Shown: positions 21,538 through 32,189 of the stretch, piece after piece
Numbering within the stretch: the stretch's first letter is position 1
Layout: each line of letters starts with the position of its first letter
Assembly: GCA_036365145.1 (NCBI GenBank)
Contig: JAEOAD010000982.1
Location: forward strand, 7,342,001 to 7,406,000
DNA from: Orientallactaga sibirica
Taxonomy: Eukaryota; Chordata; Mammalia; Rodentia; Dipodidae
Length of the DNA: 64,000 nucleotides
Reading direction: 5' to 3'
The notes under the pieces: generated by a model
Told to the model about the DNA's origin: nothing
What the model saw: only the letters and a program-made list of their open reading frames with translations
The model's database searches: none
Translations under genes and position numbers: made by a program

Positions 21538-21584
21538 ACCCTTGCTCCCACTCTGGTTTTCTCACATTAAAAAAGACCAGTCTG

Positions 21585-21781
21585 AAGCCAGTGGTGGTGC
21601 ATGCCTTTAATCCCAGCACTTGGGAGGCAGAGGTAGGAGGATCACTGAGAGTTCGAGGCCACCCTGAGACTACATAGTGAATTCCAGGTCAGCCTGAGCC
21701 AGAGTGACACCCTACCTTGAAAAACAAAAACAAAACAAAACAAAACAAAACAAAACAAAACAAAACAAAACAAAACAAAAC
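21585..21781 (+). mobile_element. B1 SINE with (AAAAC)n tail
   Basis: The exact 15-bp duplication AAAAAGACCAGTCTG at 21570-21584 and 21782-21796. The tail has grown into about twelve AAAAC units. Confidence 0.95.
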
Positions 21782-21825
21782 AAAAAGACCAGTCTGTTGT
21801 GTTTGCCTCAAAAAAGACAGATTTA

Positions 21826-22017
21826 GGGCTGGGGATATGGCTCAGTAGTAGGTGATTGCTTGTGCAGCCTGTCCACTCATGGTCCAGTTCTCCAGTATCT
21901 ATTTAAAGACAGATGTACAAAGTGGAATATGCATCTGGAGTTCATTTACAGTGGAAAGAGGCCCTTATGTGCTCATACTGTCTATTCTCTCTCTCTTAAA
22001 TAGATAAAAAAATATTT
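21826..22017 (+). mobile_element. DIP-like SINE
   Basis: A full copy flanked by AAAAAGACAGA on both sides. Confidence 0.9.
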
Positions 22018-22225
22018 TAAAAAGACAGAATAAAAATCACTATACCTACAATAGTTAGTTAGCAGATACAAACTGTGACCTCAACCACATAAAATGCAGA
22101 GAAGTAAAAATATAGAGTTTTTGCATGTGATTAAACTTAAGTTGTTAGCAGCTTAAAGTGGCTTGATATAGCTATAAAATATTTTATGTAAGTTTTCTAA
22201 TAACCACCAAGAAGGAACATCTAGG

Positions 22226-22600
22226 AGGCTGGAGAGATTGCTTAGTGGTTAAAGGTGCTTTCTTGAAAATCCTGATAGCCTGGGATTGATTTCCTGGTAC
22301 TACATAACGCCAGATGCAACAAGTGGCATATGCATCTGGAGCTCATTTGCAGTGGCAGAAGGCCCTGATGCATGCATGATCTCATTTCTTCTCATCTCAT
22401 CTCTTTTACTCAGTCTCTCAAATATATATATTGGTTTTTCAAGGTAGGGTTTCACTCTAGCCCAGGATGACCTGGAATTCACTATGCAGTCTCAAGCTGG
22501 CCTCAAACTCATGACAATTCTCCTACCTTTACCTCCCTGAGTGCTGGCATTAAAGGCACGTGCTACCATGCCTGGCTTAAATAAATATTTTTTAAAAGAA
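22226..22600 (+). mobile_element. DIP-like SINE split by B1
   Basis: The head and body (22226-22431) and the AAATAAATATTTTTTAAAAG tail (22577-22600) are separated by the antisense B1 at 22432-22576. Confidence 0.85.
22432..22576 (-). mobile_element. B1 SINE
   Basis: An antisense B1, TTCAAGGTAGGGTTTCACTC to CTACCATGCCTGGCTT. The left edge of the tandem duplication (22447) lies inside it. Confidence 0.9.
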
Positions 22601-22694
22601 AGAGCATCGAGGTAACTGCACAAAAGATAAATAGAAAGCAATCAAAGCATATTACTAAAGAGCAAAAATAAAAATAAAAATATTCAAAAAACAA

Positions 22695-22905
22695 GGGCTG
22701 GAGGGATCTCTTAGCAATTAAGACACTCATCTGCAAAGCCAAAGGACCCAGGCTCGTTTCCCCAGGACCCACATTAGCCAGATGCACAAGGTGGCACATG
22801 CTTCTGGAGTTCGTTTGCAGAGGCTGGAGGCCGTGGCATGCCCATTCTCTCTCTATATATATCTGCCTCTTTCTCTCTCTCAAATAAATTAAATAAAAAT
22901 ATTAA
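22695..22905 (+). mobile_element. DIP-like SINE (copy 1)
   Basis: GGGCTGGAGGGATCTCTTAG at the head and an AAATAAATTAAATAAAAAT tail. The antisense frame 22563-22883 is its translation. Confidence 0.9.
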
Positions 22906-22927
22906 AATCATCCAAATCAAAAAGACA

Positions 22928-23120
22928 GGGGCTGGAGAGATGGCTTAGCAGTTAAAGTGCTTGTAAGCTAAGCCAGAGGATCCACGTTCAATTCCTCAGT
23001 ACCCACATAAAGCCAGATGCATCTGGAATTAGAATGCAGTGGCTGGAGGCCCTAGCACATCCATTTTCTCTCTCTCTCTGCCTCTATCTCTCTCTCTCAT
23101 ATAAATAAATAAAATTTTTA
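22928..23120 (+). mobile_element. DIP-like SINE (copy 1)
   Basis: Head GGGGCTGGAGAGATGGCTTA, body shortened at CAGATGCATCTGGAATTAGA, tail AAATAAATAAAATT. Confidence 0.9.
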
Positions 23121-23279
23121 AAAAGGACATATAACAAGAGAGGAGGAAACATAAGATGAATTATAAATGGTTAACAAAATGACAGTGGTGAGTCCATACC
23201 TAACAATAATTACTTTGAATCAGAACAGACTAAATTCTTCAATCAAAAGTTATAGATAATATGACTGGATTAAAAAAAT

Positions 23280-23360
23280 CTGGACTGGGGTGTGTCTCAG
23301 TGGTAGAGTCCTTGCCTAGCATATGTGAGACTCTGGGTGTGCTCTCAAGCACTAGAACAA
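23280..23360 (+). mobile_element. ID-type SINE head (copy 1)
   Basis: CTGGACTGGGGTGTGTCTCA and TAGAGTCCTTGCCTAGCATA; its cut end marks the duplication boundary. Confidence 0.8.
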
Positions 23361-23490
23361 GGGTTTCACTCTAGCCCAGGATGACCTGGAATTCACTATG
23401 CAGTCTCAAGCTGGCCTCAAACTCATGACAATTCTCCTACCTTTACCTCCCTGAGTGCTGGCATTAAAGGCACGTGCTACCATGCCTGGC
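23361..23490 (-). mobile_element. B1 SINE (copy 2, cut by the duplication)
   Basis: The same antisense B1 as 22432-22576, lacking its first bases because the duplication starts inside it. Confidence 0.9.
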
Positions 23491-23607
23491 TTAAATAAAT
23501 ATTTTTTAAAAGAAAGAGCATCGAGGTAACTGCACAAAAGATAAATAGAAAGCAATCAAAGCATATTACTAAAGAGCAAAAATAAAAATAAAAATATTCA
23601 AAAACAA

Positions 23608-23815
23608 GGGCTGGAGGGATCTTAGCAATTAAGACACTCATCTGCAAAGCCAAAGGACCCAGGCTCGTTTCCCCAGGACCCACATTAGCCAGATGCACAA
23701 GGTGGCACATGCTTCTGGAGTTCGTTTGCAGAGGCTGGAGGCCGTGGCATGCCCATTCTCTCTCTATATATATCTGCCTCTTTCTCTCTCTCAAATAAAT
23801 TAAATAAAAATATTA
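23608..23815 (+). mobile_element. DIP-like SINE (copy 2)
   Basis: The counterpart of 22695-22905, missing a CT dinucleotide in GGAGGGATCTTAGC. Confidence 0.9.
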
Positions 23816-23837
23816 AAATCATCCAAATCAAAAAGAC

Positions 23838-24040
23838 AGGGCTGGAGAGATGGCTTAGCAGTTAAAGTGCTTGTAAGCTAAGCCAGAGGATCCACGTTCA
23901 ATTCCTCAGTACCCACATAGCCAGATGCCAGATGCATCTGGAATTAGAATGCAGTGGCTGGAGGCCCTAGCACATCCATTTTTCTCTCTCTCTCTGCCTC
24001 TCTCTCTCTCTCATATAAATAAATAAAATTTTTAAAAAGG
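23838..24040 (+). mobile_element. DIP-like SINE (copy 2)
   Basis: The counterpart of 22928-23120, differing at ATAGCCAGATGCCAGATGCA, a local repeat absent from copy 1. Confidence 0.9.
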
Positions 24041-24193
24041 ACATATAACAAGAGAGGAGGAAACATAAGATGAATTATAAATGGTTAACAAAATGACAGT
24101 GGTGAGTCCATACCTAACAATAATTACTTTGAATCAGAACAGACTAAATTCTTCAATCAAAAGTTATAGATAATATGACTGGATTAAAAAAAT

Positions 24194-24274
24194 CTGGACT
24201 GGGGTGTGTCTCAGTGGTAGAGTCCTTGCCTAGCATATGTGAGACTCTGGGTGTGCTCTCAAGCACTAGAACAA
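24194..24274 (+). mobile_element. ID-type SINE head (copy 2)
   Basis: The counterpart of 23280-23360; after it the sequence returns to single-copy. Confidence 0.8.
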
Positions 24275-24327
24275 AGAAAAGATACAGAAGAAAAAGGCAA
24301 AACAAGCGAGCAAAAAACCCACCTCGG

Positions 24328-24506
24328 AAGCCGGGCGTGGTGGCACACGCCTTTAATCCCAGCACTTGGGAGGCAGAGGTAGGAGGATTGCCCAGAGTTC
24401 GAGGCCACCCTGAGACTACATAGTGAATTCCAGGTCAGCCTGAGCCAGAGTGAGACCCTACCTTGAAAAAAACAAACAAACAAACAAACAAAAAACAAAC
24501 AAAAAA
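24328..24506 (+). mobile_element. B1 SINE
   Basis: The duplication AAAAACCCACCTC at 24313-24325 recurs after the AAACAAAC tail. The copy is near consensus (GCCGGGCGTGGTGGCACACG). Confidence 0.93.
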
Positions 24507-24521
24507 CAAAAACCCACCTCA

Positions 24522-24718
24522 GGGGCTGGAGAGATGGCTTAGCAGTTAATGCACTTGTCTGCAAAGCCAAAGGACCTAGGTTCAATTCCTCAGGACCCAC
24601 GTAAGCCAGATGCACAAGGTGGAGCATGTGTCTGGAGTTCATTAGCAGTGGCTGGAGGCCCTGGCATGCCCATTTTCTCTATCTGTCTCTCTTTCTCTCT
24701 CAAATTAATAAGTTAAAT
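24522..24718 (+). mobile_element. DIP-like SINE
   Basis: It inserted next to the B1's right duplication; AAAAAACCCACTTC after its tail is a third diverged copy of the same site. Confidence 0.9.
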
Positions 24719-24739
24719 TTAAAAAACCCACTTCAAAAT

Positions 24740-25915
24740 AAATAAAACCCACAAAAACCAAGCTACAACAACCAGAAAAGACACCTTTAGGTTTAAGGAT
24801 AGACATAGGCTAAAAAAGGAACAATGAGAATAAAAACATCCTATGTAACTAGAGACCAAAAGAGAGAGAGGTGGATAATACTTATACTGGAAAAAATCGA
24901 AGTTATGTCAAAAACTCACAAGAGATAAAGAAGATCATTATATAATAATAAAAGAGTACATTTATCAAAGGGATATAATTATTAAAAATATATGTGTACT
25001 CAACTTTGGAGCACCAAAATATATAAAGCAAATATTATCAGAAATGAAGGTTAAAATAGACAAGAATGCACTAAAAGTAGGGTATCTCACTGTCTTACTT
25101 TCAACAATGGATACATCATCCAGGCCAATCAATGAGGAACCAGTAGATTTGAATAATACTAAAAGATGTAATAGACATATATAGAACATACCATCCAAAA
25201 CACATTCTTTCACTGAAAAGAACACAGAACACTCTCAAGAATGGATCATATACTGAGACACAAAGCAAGTCTTAACAAATTTAAGAACATAAAAATCATA
25301 TCAAGTATCTTTCTTGAGCAAAATAGTATAATGCTAGAAACCAATACCAAACATAGAAATTAAGCAGTGTACTTTCTAGTATTCAGTAGGTAAAAGAAGA
25401 AATATAAAATAGAAAATTCCTAGGGACAAAACCAAAGCAAAACAAGAAACTCAACACACAAAAACTTAAGTGATTTAGTAAAAGCAGTTTTAAAAGTGAT
25501 GTTTCAGGCAATAAATGCCTGTATTTAGCAAAAAGGGCTGGAGATGTGGCTCTGTTGATAGAATGCTTTCCTAGTATGCATAGAGTCCTGAATTCCACCA
25601 CATAAACTGGGTGTGGTGTTATACACTTATAATCCTGCCACTCAGGGACATGGAAGCAGAAGGATCAGAAGGTCATCCTTGGCTACATAGTAGGTTTGAG
25701 GCCACCCTGGGCTACATGACAGCCTGTCTCAAAATAAAACTAAAAAGAAGGAAAGAAGAAAAAGAGCTTTCAGGTAATCAATTTTATTTTATACCTCAAC
25801 AAACTAGAAAAAGAGTACACGAATCCCAAAGTTAGTACAAAGGGGCAAATAATAAAGAGTAGTGCAAAACCCCAAAGAAAAACATCAGAAAATCAATAGA
25901 AAAGAACAATAATAT
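24740..25915 (+). pseudogene. L1 ORF2 remnant, endonuclease-domain region
   Basis: Translated with several frame changes, this stretch resembles the apurinic-endonuclease part of L1 ORF2: the segment around the conserved APNxGAP motif is visible near 25008-25022 and the strand after it near 25100. Stops and frameshifts (for example near 25160-25260) leave no usable frame, and a B4 at 25535-25745 splits it. It is a decayed fragment of the ancient L1 listed above. Confidence 0.65.
25535..25745 (+). mobile_element. B4 SINE
   Basis: GGGCTGGAGATGTGGCTCTG (ID-like head) plus a B1-like half ending CATGACAGCCTGTCTCAAAA. Confidence 0.8.
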
Positions 25916-26282
25916 GGTCTGGAGAGATGGGTCAGTGGCTAAAGGCATTTCCTTGCAAAGCCTGAAGACCTGGGTTATATTCCCAAGTATAGAAAGCCAG
26001 ATACACAGAGTGGCACATGCATTTGGAGTCTGGTTGCAGTAGGCAGGATTCCCTATGTGCCCATTTCTCTCTTTTTCTCTCTTCCCCTTTCTGTGCTTGC
26101 AAAGACATAATATTTTTTTTTGAGGTAGGGTCTCACTCTAGCCCAGGCTGACCTGGAATTTACTATGTAGTCTCAGGGTGGCCTTGAACTCACAGCTTTC
26201 CTCCTACCTCTGCCTCCCGAGTGCTGGGATTAAAGGTGGCATGCACCACCACACATGGCTCATAATAAAATTTTTAAAAAAG
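25916..26282 (+). mobile_element. DIP-like SINE split by B1
   Basis: The body (25916-26112) and the tail (26261-26282) flank an antisense B1. Confidence 0.85.
26113..26260 (-). mobile_element. B1 SINE
   Basis: Flanked by CATAATA at 26106-26112 and 26261-26267; antisense from TTTTTGAGGTAGGGTCTCAC to CCACACATGGCT. Confidence 0.92.
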
Positions 26283-26296
26283 AATGGTAATACTTG

Positions 26297-26507
26297 GGCT
26301 GGAGAGATGGATTAGTGATTAAGGTGCTTGCCTGCAAAGCCAAAGGACCTTGGTTCGATTTCCCAGGACCCACGTAAGCCAGATGCACAAGAGGGTGCAT
26401 GCATCTTGAGTTCATTTGCAGTGGCTGGAGACCCTGGTGAACACATTCTCTCTCTCTCTGCCTCTTTCCCTCTCCTAAATAAATAAATAAATATTAAAAC
26501 AATAAAA
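26297..26507 (+). mobile_element. DIP-like SINE
   Basis: Full length with AAGAATGGTAATACTT before it and AAGAATAATACTT after it. Confidence 0.92.
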
Positions 26508-26559
26508 AAGAATAATACTTATAGGTGTATTTTTTGGTAGGTAGATTTTAAAAAAATTC

Positions 26560-26740
26560 TGTGTGGTGTGTATGAATATTTGTATGCATGTTTACATGTG
26601 TGTGTGTAGATGCACATGTGTGTGCAAATGCATGGAGAGGCCCATCTTCCTCCATTTCTCCCACCTTATTTACTGAGTCAGGGTCTCATACTTGTGCCTA
26701 GGATTTGCTGATCTGGCTAGACTAGCTAGCCAGCTGGCCC
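26560..26740 (-). mobile_element. B3-like SINE fragment
   Basis: TG-rich lead, then TCAGGGTCTCATACTTGTGC and TCTGGCTAGACTAGCTAGCC, the antisense distal part of a B3-type element. Confidence 0.6.
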
Positions 26741-26905
26741 TGGGCCTAAGGACCCAGGTTTGATTCCCCAGATCCACATAAGCCAGATACACATGGTGGT
26801 GCATGTATCTGGAGTTCATTTGCAGCATCTGAAGGTCCTGGTGTGCCCATTCTCTATCTCTATTTGCCTCTTTCTCTTGCTCTCTCTCAAAAAAAAAAAA
26901 AATTA
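26741..26905 (+). mobile_element. DIP-like SINE, head missing
   Basis: It starts in the anticodon-arm region (GGGCCTAAGGACCCAGGTTT) and continues to an A-run. Confidence 0.85.
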
Positions 26906-26911
26906 AAAATA

Positions 26912-27201
26912 TATGTTTTATTTATTTATTTGAGAGAGAGAAAGAGGAAGGGGAGAGAGAGAAAGAGGGAGGGAAGAGAGAGTAAGAGGGAGGGAAGAGA
27001 GAGTAAGAGGGAGGGAAAAGAGAGTAAGAGGGAGGGGGGAGAGAATTAGAATGCCAGAGCCTCCAGCCATTGCAAATGAACTCCAGATGCATGCGCCCCC
27101 CCCAGATACTGTATATGGCTTATGTGGGTCCTGGAGAATCAAACTGGGATCCTTTGGCTTTGTAAGCAGATGCCTTAACCACTAAGCCATCTCTCTAGCC
27201 C
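26912..27201 (-). mobile_element. DIP-like SINE with minisatellite tail
   Basis: An antisense copy inserted in the tail of its neighbour, ending AAGCCATCTCTCTAGCCCC. Confidence 0.88.
26955..27042. repeat. Four-copy 21-bp minisatellite
   Basis: GAGAGAGTAAGAGGGAGGGA and close variants repeat four times in the purine-rich part of the SINE. Confidence 0.85.
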
Positions 27202-27237
27202 CAAAAATAAAATTTTTAAAAAGTTAGGATACGCAAA

Positions 27238-27396
27238 CCGGGCATGGTGGCGCACGCCTTTAATCCCAGCACTCCGGAGGCAGAGGTAGGAGGATCGCTG
27301 AGAGTTCGAGGCCACCCTGAGACTACATAGTTAATTCCAGGTCAGCCTGGACCAGAGTGAAACCCTACCTCAAAAAACCAAAAAAAAAAAAAAAAG
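27238..27396 (+). mobile_element. B1 SINE
   Basis: CCGGGCATGGTGGCGCACGC to CCCTACCTCAAAAAACC plus an A-run; near consensus. Confidence 0.93.
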
Positions 27397-27519
27397 AAAA
27401 AACAAGATACCACATGTTGTGGTGGCAGGACACTGAGAAATCAAGCTAGAAGTGAGCTGAGAGCCTCACTGCTGGCTAGCTGCCATAGTGCTGGCAAGTA
27501 CTAGGCTGGATGCTGGGAG

Positions 27520-27690
27520 AGAAAAGGTAGCAACAGCTTTATACAGCAGTGGATTCTGGGAGCTACTCAACTGATCACCCAGGCAAAATATATCCACTGG
27601 TGAAATAATGGTGAGTGAGTTTGGGGAGTAACCAACTGCTCTCTGGATTTGAGAACTGCTCTATGGCAGGTAATTGAACTTGGCACTGAA
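27520..27690 (+). mobile_element. L1 3'-UTR fragment (rodent type), tentative
   Basis: GGGGAGTAACCAACTGCTCT then CTGGATTTGAGAACTGCTCT and TTGGCACTGAAAAC resemble rodent L1 3' untranslated sequence. It is short and the ends are unclear. Confidence 0.45.
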
Positions 27691-27745
27691 AACCAGCCAC
27701 TCCAAATGAACTCCAGACACATGCGCCCCCTTGTGCATCTGAGTG
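27691..27745 (-). mobile_element. DIP-like SINE fragment
   Basis: AAATGAACTCCAGACACATG and CCCCCTTGTGCATCTG only. Confidence 0.65.
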
Positions 27746-28965
27746 GTGGGATGCTTTTCAAGTTTAGGTAGGTAACACAAACTGAATCCCTCTTCTTCTT
27801 GGTGGTTTCTTATTTCTGTAGTGCTACTAATTTGAAAAGAAGCTTTTTAGAAGGTAGTTTGACTTTGTGCACTTGTCAGCAAAAAATATTTGTAATCCCC
27901 CCAAACTAACAAATCAACCAACAACTCCCTCCAGAAACCTGTGCTAAATTTGTCCAAGTGTTAATTCTGCAAGAAGGGTCAGGGAAAGGAGTTCCTTGTT
28001 TTGACTTCCACCCAGGCCTCCTCTGAGTAGTCCTCCACTCACTTCTCACTCTGACAGACTCACTCCCCACAGCCTATACTGCTAGCACCATGGAAAAATG
28101 GTTCAAGTAAAATGCTTGCTTTTGTCAATATGTACTCTACAAAGCTGAGAAAATGTTTGCTTTACAGAAAATTATTGCATGGAGTAAAATGGCTGCAAAC
28201 ACCAAATTGAGGAGGAAACATACTGGCACATGAGTTTGCTACAGATTCCTGCAGAAATCAGAATAGTGGGTTAGTGGAAAGGAAAAAAAGAGAAAGAGAT
28301 CGAAGGTGGGTAGACTTCTGGGTGGTTCCTCAATAAAACTGTCTGTTTAAAGCTGGGACTAGAAAGCTTTGGAAAAGTTCATCTTGCTTGAAGTGAGCTG
28401 GTCTCAACACCGGGGGACATAGGGAACTTACCAGGGGAGAATTTTCTTCCTTGCTCAGAGGGCATCTGCTATTCCCTAGGATTGCCACGTGGGCTAGATC
28501 GCATAGATTCCATTTGCTCTGCAGATCCATTCTCCATCCCCACACACCCAGTTCTATGGCTGCAAAGGCTGCCCTGAACACATCCAATCACCAGGTTCCG
28601 TTGCTCCCTCCCTTTCGGTTAGGTTTGGCCAATACAGCATAGCAGTAGGGGGTTGGAGGTCAAGGGAGAGTAAATTTGGGTTGTTTGTTCTCTTGTAACC
28701 CCTCCTGTTGACTAGGCCAACATGCTTGCTGGTTTGTGTGATGCATGAAACAGCTCTTCCCCCAAGATAGCCAACTCTACAGCTTCCCTTGTGGGTTTGG
28801 TCAGTACTATATATTTTGTTTTGTTTTTACGCTTCCAGACTTGTGCTTGTACCAGGTCTCTGGTATCAATTGTTCTGTGGGACTACATGCTCCTTAAAGA
28901 TTACTCTAAACTCTGATAACAACTCTACAAACTGTCCCTTCACTAAACTCTTAATTTATGCTAAT
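27746..28965. other. Repeat-poor stretch, no gene called
   Basis: No rodent repeat. From about 28520 the sequence has the feel of an ancient interspersed repeat (CAAACTGTCCCTTCACTAAA near 28930), but I cannot name the family. The 85- and 63-codon frames near 28330-28640 overlap on opposite strands and show no motif. Confidence 0.35.
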
Positions 28966-29284
28966 TGTGTGTGTGTTTATTATGTTGTTGTGTGGTGGTG
29001 CACACTTGCCATGGTGTATGTGGAGGTGAGAGGACAACTTTTGTATGTTGGCCCTTGTCTTCCCTCTTGTTTGAAGCAGGATCACTTGTTCACTGCTACG
29101 TTTGCTAAGCTAGCCAGCTCACGAGCTTCTGGAGGATCCTCCTGTCTCCATCTGCCTTCTCACCCTAGGTGCACTGTGATTGCAAATGTCTGCCCAACAT
29201 CTGGCTTTTATGTGAGTACTGGGCAATCTGAACTCAGGTACTCACACATGCAAGAACTTTATCCCCTGATCGTCTCTTTAGCCT
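28966..29284 (-). mobile_element. B3-like SINE
   Basis: Antisense: GTATGTGGAGGTGAGAGGAC, AGCTAGCCAGCTCACGAGCT, TATGTGAGTACTGGGCAATC and CTGATCGTCTCTTTAGCC. The longest non-L1 frame of the window (170 codons, 28789-29301) is mostly this repeat and is not a gene. Confidence 0.7.
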
Positions 29285-29849
29285 TAAGGCATGCTAATTG
29301 AGTATGCCATTTGTTTCTAACTGGGACTCTGTAGGTGGGGATTGGGCTGGAATGGTTGGCTGCTCTGTGTGGGGTTAAAAGCAAGTACTGGACAGCAAAG
29401 ATCAAGCTTGTTAACTAGTCAACCCAATTTGAATGCAGCCACTACTGTGTATTAGGCTTCAGGAGAGAAAATAGTACACAGGAAACATGACACTCCTTTT
29501 CCCCTCTTGGCTATTTCAGCTAATAGGCCTGTGGATTAGTCACTTTGCTAATGAGTAGTTTTATCCTGGACCGCATTGAACTGGGCCAGAGAGGAGCACT
29601 GTGAACTTTCAGAAAACCTCCTGAAAAGTTATACTCCTGTTGACCCATCAGTAGAGCATAAAGAGAGGTGGAACCTGCTAGGGACCAGAGCTTATGTACT
29701 GTAATTATATTTGGAAACTTAATTTTCTTAAGAAAAGTGAAGAATTTTGTAATATGCTCCAAAAATCACATTCCAAGGCCTAATGTTCTTATTTTTCATT
29801 GGCCTCTAAGATTTTTATAGTCCAGAAAAACAAGCAAAGACACCAGTGA
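29285..29849. other. No gene recognised
   Basis: Unassigned single-copy-looking sequence. Confidence 0.35.
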
Positions 29850-30055
29850 GTCTCAACTAGGGGTGGTTGCATCTCCTCCAGGAGACATTTAGAAATTTCT
29901 GGAAACATTTTTGGCTGTCACAAGTGCGATGAAAATTCTATTGGCATCTCGTGGGTAATGATGAGGGATGCTGTTGAACATACAGGACAGTCTCTCCCAC
30001 ATCCTTAAGCAAGGAATTCTCTGGCCAAAATGCCAATAGTGCTGAGGTTGAGAAA
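29850..30055 (+). mobile_element. MER20 DNA transposon, nearly complete
   Basis: AGTCTCAACTAGGGGTGGTT, GAGACATTTAGAAATTTCTG, ACATTTTTGGCTGTCACAAG, TTGGCATCTCGTGGGTAATG, AACATACAGGACAGTCTCTC and GTGCTGAGGTTGAGAAA follow MER20 end to end. MER20 copies are known to have been reused as regulatory elements in placental mammals. No such role is shown here. Confidence 0.85.
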
Positions 30056-31613
30056 AATCTCTGCATGAAATTATTGTTCCATTAGTGAGAAAATTGGTGT
30101 TAAATAATGTCCTTAACTTTGTAAATTGGAAAAACCACACTCAATTAAGTTAGGTACTCATAGTTTTCTGATATCACTATAAATCACTCACTAAACATTA
30201 TTGCCTTGGAGTTTGTGGCATTTCAAAAATGGCAAGTTTATTGCAGGGCATAATTGGTGTTTTTCAAAATAGAAACCAGGCTAGTTGGTCGGATGGAATA
30301 AAATAGTTTTGGAGCACATAGTCTTTTAAAATTTTGCTTCTCTAATCAAAATCATTTTCTCTTCAAAATGGGGCTTCCACTCAAGATATGCTTAGCTTTG
30401 GAAGAAATGGACTTATGTTTAGAGTGGGGAGGAGGCAAGGATAGTGGAACTAGAATCTTAACCATTAGCAATTGTAAAGAAACTTCAAGATCTGGTGCTA
30501 TTTGGAAGGATTTTACTAGTTTGAGAAGGATTGTGCCAGACACAAAGGTATCAAATGTCCTGTCTCCTTTCTGCCCAAAATAATTCTGGCTTGAACACGA
30601 GGTTCTCAAGGTGTCTTTAAGTAAGAAGGAAGAAAAATCTGTTCTGGGAATTGACTACTGTACCCCACCCCCAACCATTGAGGTTGGCTTTTTAAAGAGG
30701 AGGAGGTCAAGAGATTCTATTTCTTCTACTTGTCCCTCGGGACTGGGATGCTTGTAAAATTCTCCTTTTAAAGCTCACTCTGTGCCGGAGAAGCAGCTTC
30801 AGGAGGTATCAAAGAACAATGGAAGACTAAAAACCTTTTATGGCAAAGGAAAATCAGCCTGGTATTAAAGTTAATGAAGATGCTGGAAAAGGATACATGG
30901 AATCTCTGGAAGGAGGGAGATAGAAAAAGTATTCTAAGGTTTGTGTCCAAGAAAATGAAGAAAACAAATGTAGCCAGGATAGAAAGAAACACCAACATTT
31001 CCAAATTAGGTATCCCAAGAGAAGTCTACATTGTTTGAAAAACTGGTCCTATGTAAATGTGTAGTTCCCAATACTGGGTCTTCAGAGTATATTAGAAGAG
31101 TTAGCTCAAGGCCTCCACCAGTCCAGGAGTCGGGAAGAGCACTTGAGAGTCTGATGAAATTTCTGTTGTTCTCTAAAGGAACATTCCCAGAAGCAAGAAC
31201 AGGTATGCTTAGGCTGATAATGCTAAAAGAGTTGAGATAGGTTCAAGCTGCAGGAATTTGCCTAGATTGTGTAAGTAATGAATTGTGGACAAAATTTGTT
31301 GCCAAAGTTACGCAATTTGGATTTTGTGGACCATCCAAAGCCTAGTTCCTTGCCAGGTGAAGGTGCTGGGGAGTAGATGGCTTTCATGGCTGACCCCCAC
31401 AATCAGGCCTGGAAGAAGTGGGTTCTCCCACTGATACTTCAAAATCATTCTCATTTTTCCAAGGCAATGAGGTGCCATAAAATATGGGGGTGAGTTGGGA
31501 ATCAGCCTATTTCAGAATCACCAACAATAATACTGGCTAACCAAAATTTTTGTTACGGGATCTACTTCCTGAGGGGAAAGCAATCAATGGTTTAGCCCAG
31601 TCAATGAGATAAC
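30056..31613. other. Repeat-poor stretch, no gene called
   Basis: About 1.5 kb without an assignable repeat. A stop-free run of about 88 codons (plus strand, about 30770-31036) lacks a recognised motif and an acceptable start, so I do not call it. Confidence 0.4.
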
Positions 31614-31627
31614 AAAAAGTGAGAATT

Positions 31628-31941
31628 GGGCTGGAGAGATGGCTCAGCAGTTAAGGCGCTTGCCTATAAAGCCTAACAACTGGGAGTTCAACTCCTCAGT
31701 ACCCACGTAAAGCCAGATGCACAAAGTGCCACATGTCTCTGGAATTTGCAGCTGGAAGTCCTGGTGTGCTCATTCTCATTATTTCTCTCTGTTTGCCAGG
31801 AGTGGTGGCATATACCTTTAGCCTTTAATCCCAGCACTTGGGAGGCTGAGGTAGGAGGATCGCTGTGAGTTCGAGGCCACCCTGAGACTACATACTGAAT
31901 CCCAGGTCAGCCTAGGCTAGAGTAAGACTCTACCTCAAAAA
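31628..31941 (+). mobile_element. DIP-B1 composite SINE
   Basis: A DIP-like SINE (31628-31793) lacks its tail and runs straight into a B1 (31794-31941). One pair of duplications brackets both: AAAAAGTGAGAATT (31614-31627) and AAAAAATGAGAATT (31942-31955). Either a chimeric insertion or a B1 that replaced the DIP tail could explain this. Confidence 0.8.
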
Positions 31942-32189
31942 AAAAAATGAGAATTAAGATAGAAGGAGGTATTAAAGTTGGACTTGAAAGCAATAGAGTA
32001 AATCAAGAAGAAAAAATAATTAGTTACGGTAGAAATAATTCCAATAAGCATTATCAAGGAATTAAAGATTGCCATGGCCCAAAGGGAATAACACTAATAC
32101 CTAACCTTTATCTCTTCCCATGAACTGCAGATTCTTCCTCACACTTCCAGTACTGCTACTGCCAAGCCTTGTAAATGGGGATATAAAAT

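Larger units (their letters stand above)
22447..24274. repeat. 914-bp tandem duplication
   Basis: Copy 1 is 22447-23360 and copy 2 is 23361-24274. The boundary is sharp: GCACTAGAACAA runs directly into GGGTTTCACTCTAGCC. Each copy holds most of an antisense B1, two DIP-like SINEs, ancient L1 sequence and an ID head. I see only small length changes, a local GCCAGAT repeat near 23920 and an A/C change in the CT run. That suggests identity near 99% and a recent origin. Confidence 0.95.
22020..25915 (+). mobile_element. Ancient L1 (L1M-type), fragmented by SINEs
   Basis: Between the younger SINEs the backbone reads in order through the inter-ORF region (AGAGAAGTAAAAATATAGAG, TTAAGTTGTTAGCAGCTTAA), the ORF2 start (AACAATAATTACTTTGAATC, AAATTCTTCAATCAAAAG) and the endonuclease part (ACTCAACTTTGGAGCACCAA, ATATATAAAGCAAATATTAT). 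The last piece is TTTTATACCTCAACAAACTA near 25788. It is an old, long-dead LINE-1. At least eight SINEs and a 914-bp tandem duplication interrupt it. Confidence 0.75.

Noticed and set aside
28789..29301. Longest non-L1 open frame (170 codons)
   Set aside because: Its second half is an antisense B3-like SINE and its first half resembles an old repeat; no domain or consistent coding pattern.
30770..31036. Stop-free run of about 88 codons on the plus strand
   Set aside because: No recognised motif, no good start or splice context, and a run of this length is expected by chance somewhere in 64 kb of six-frame sequence.
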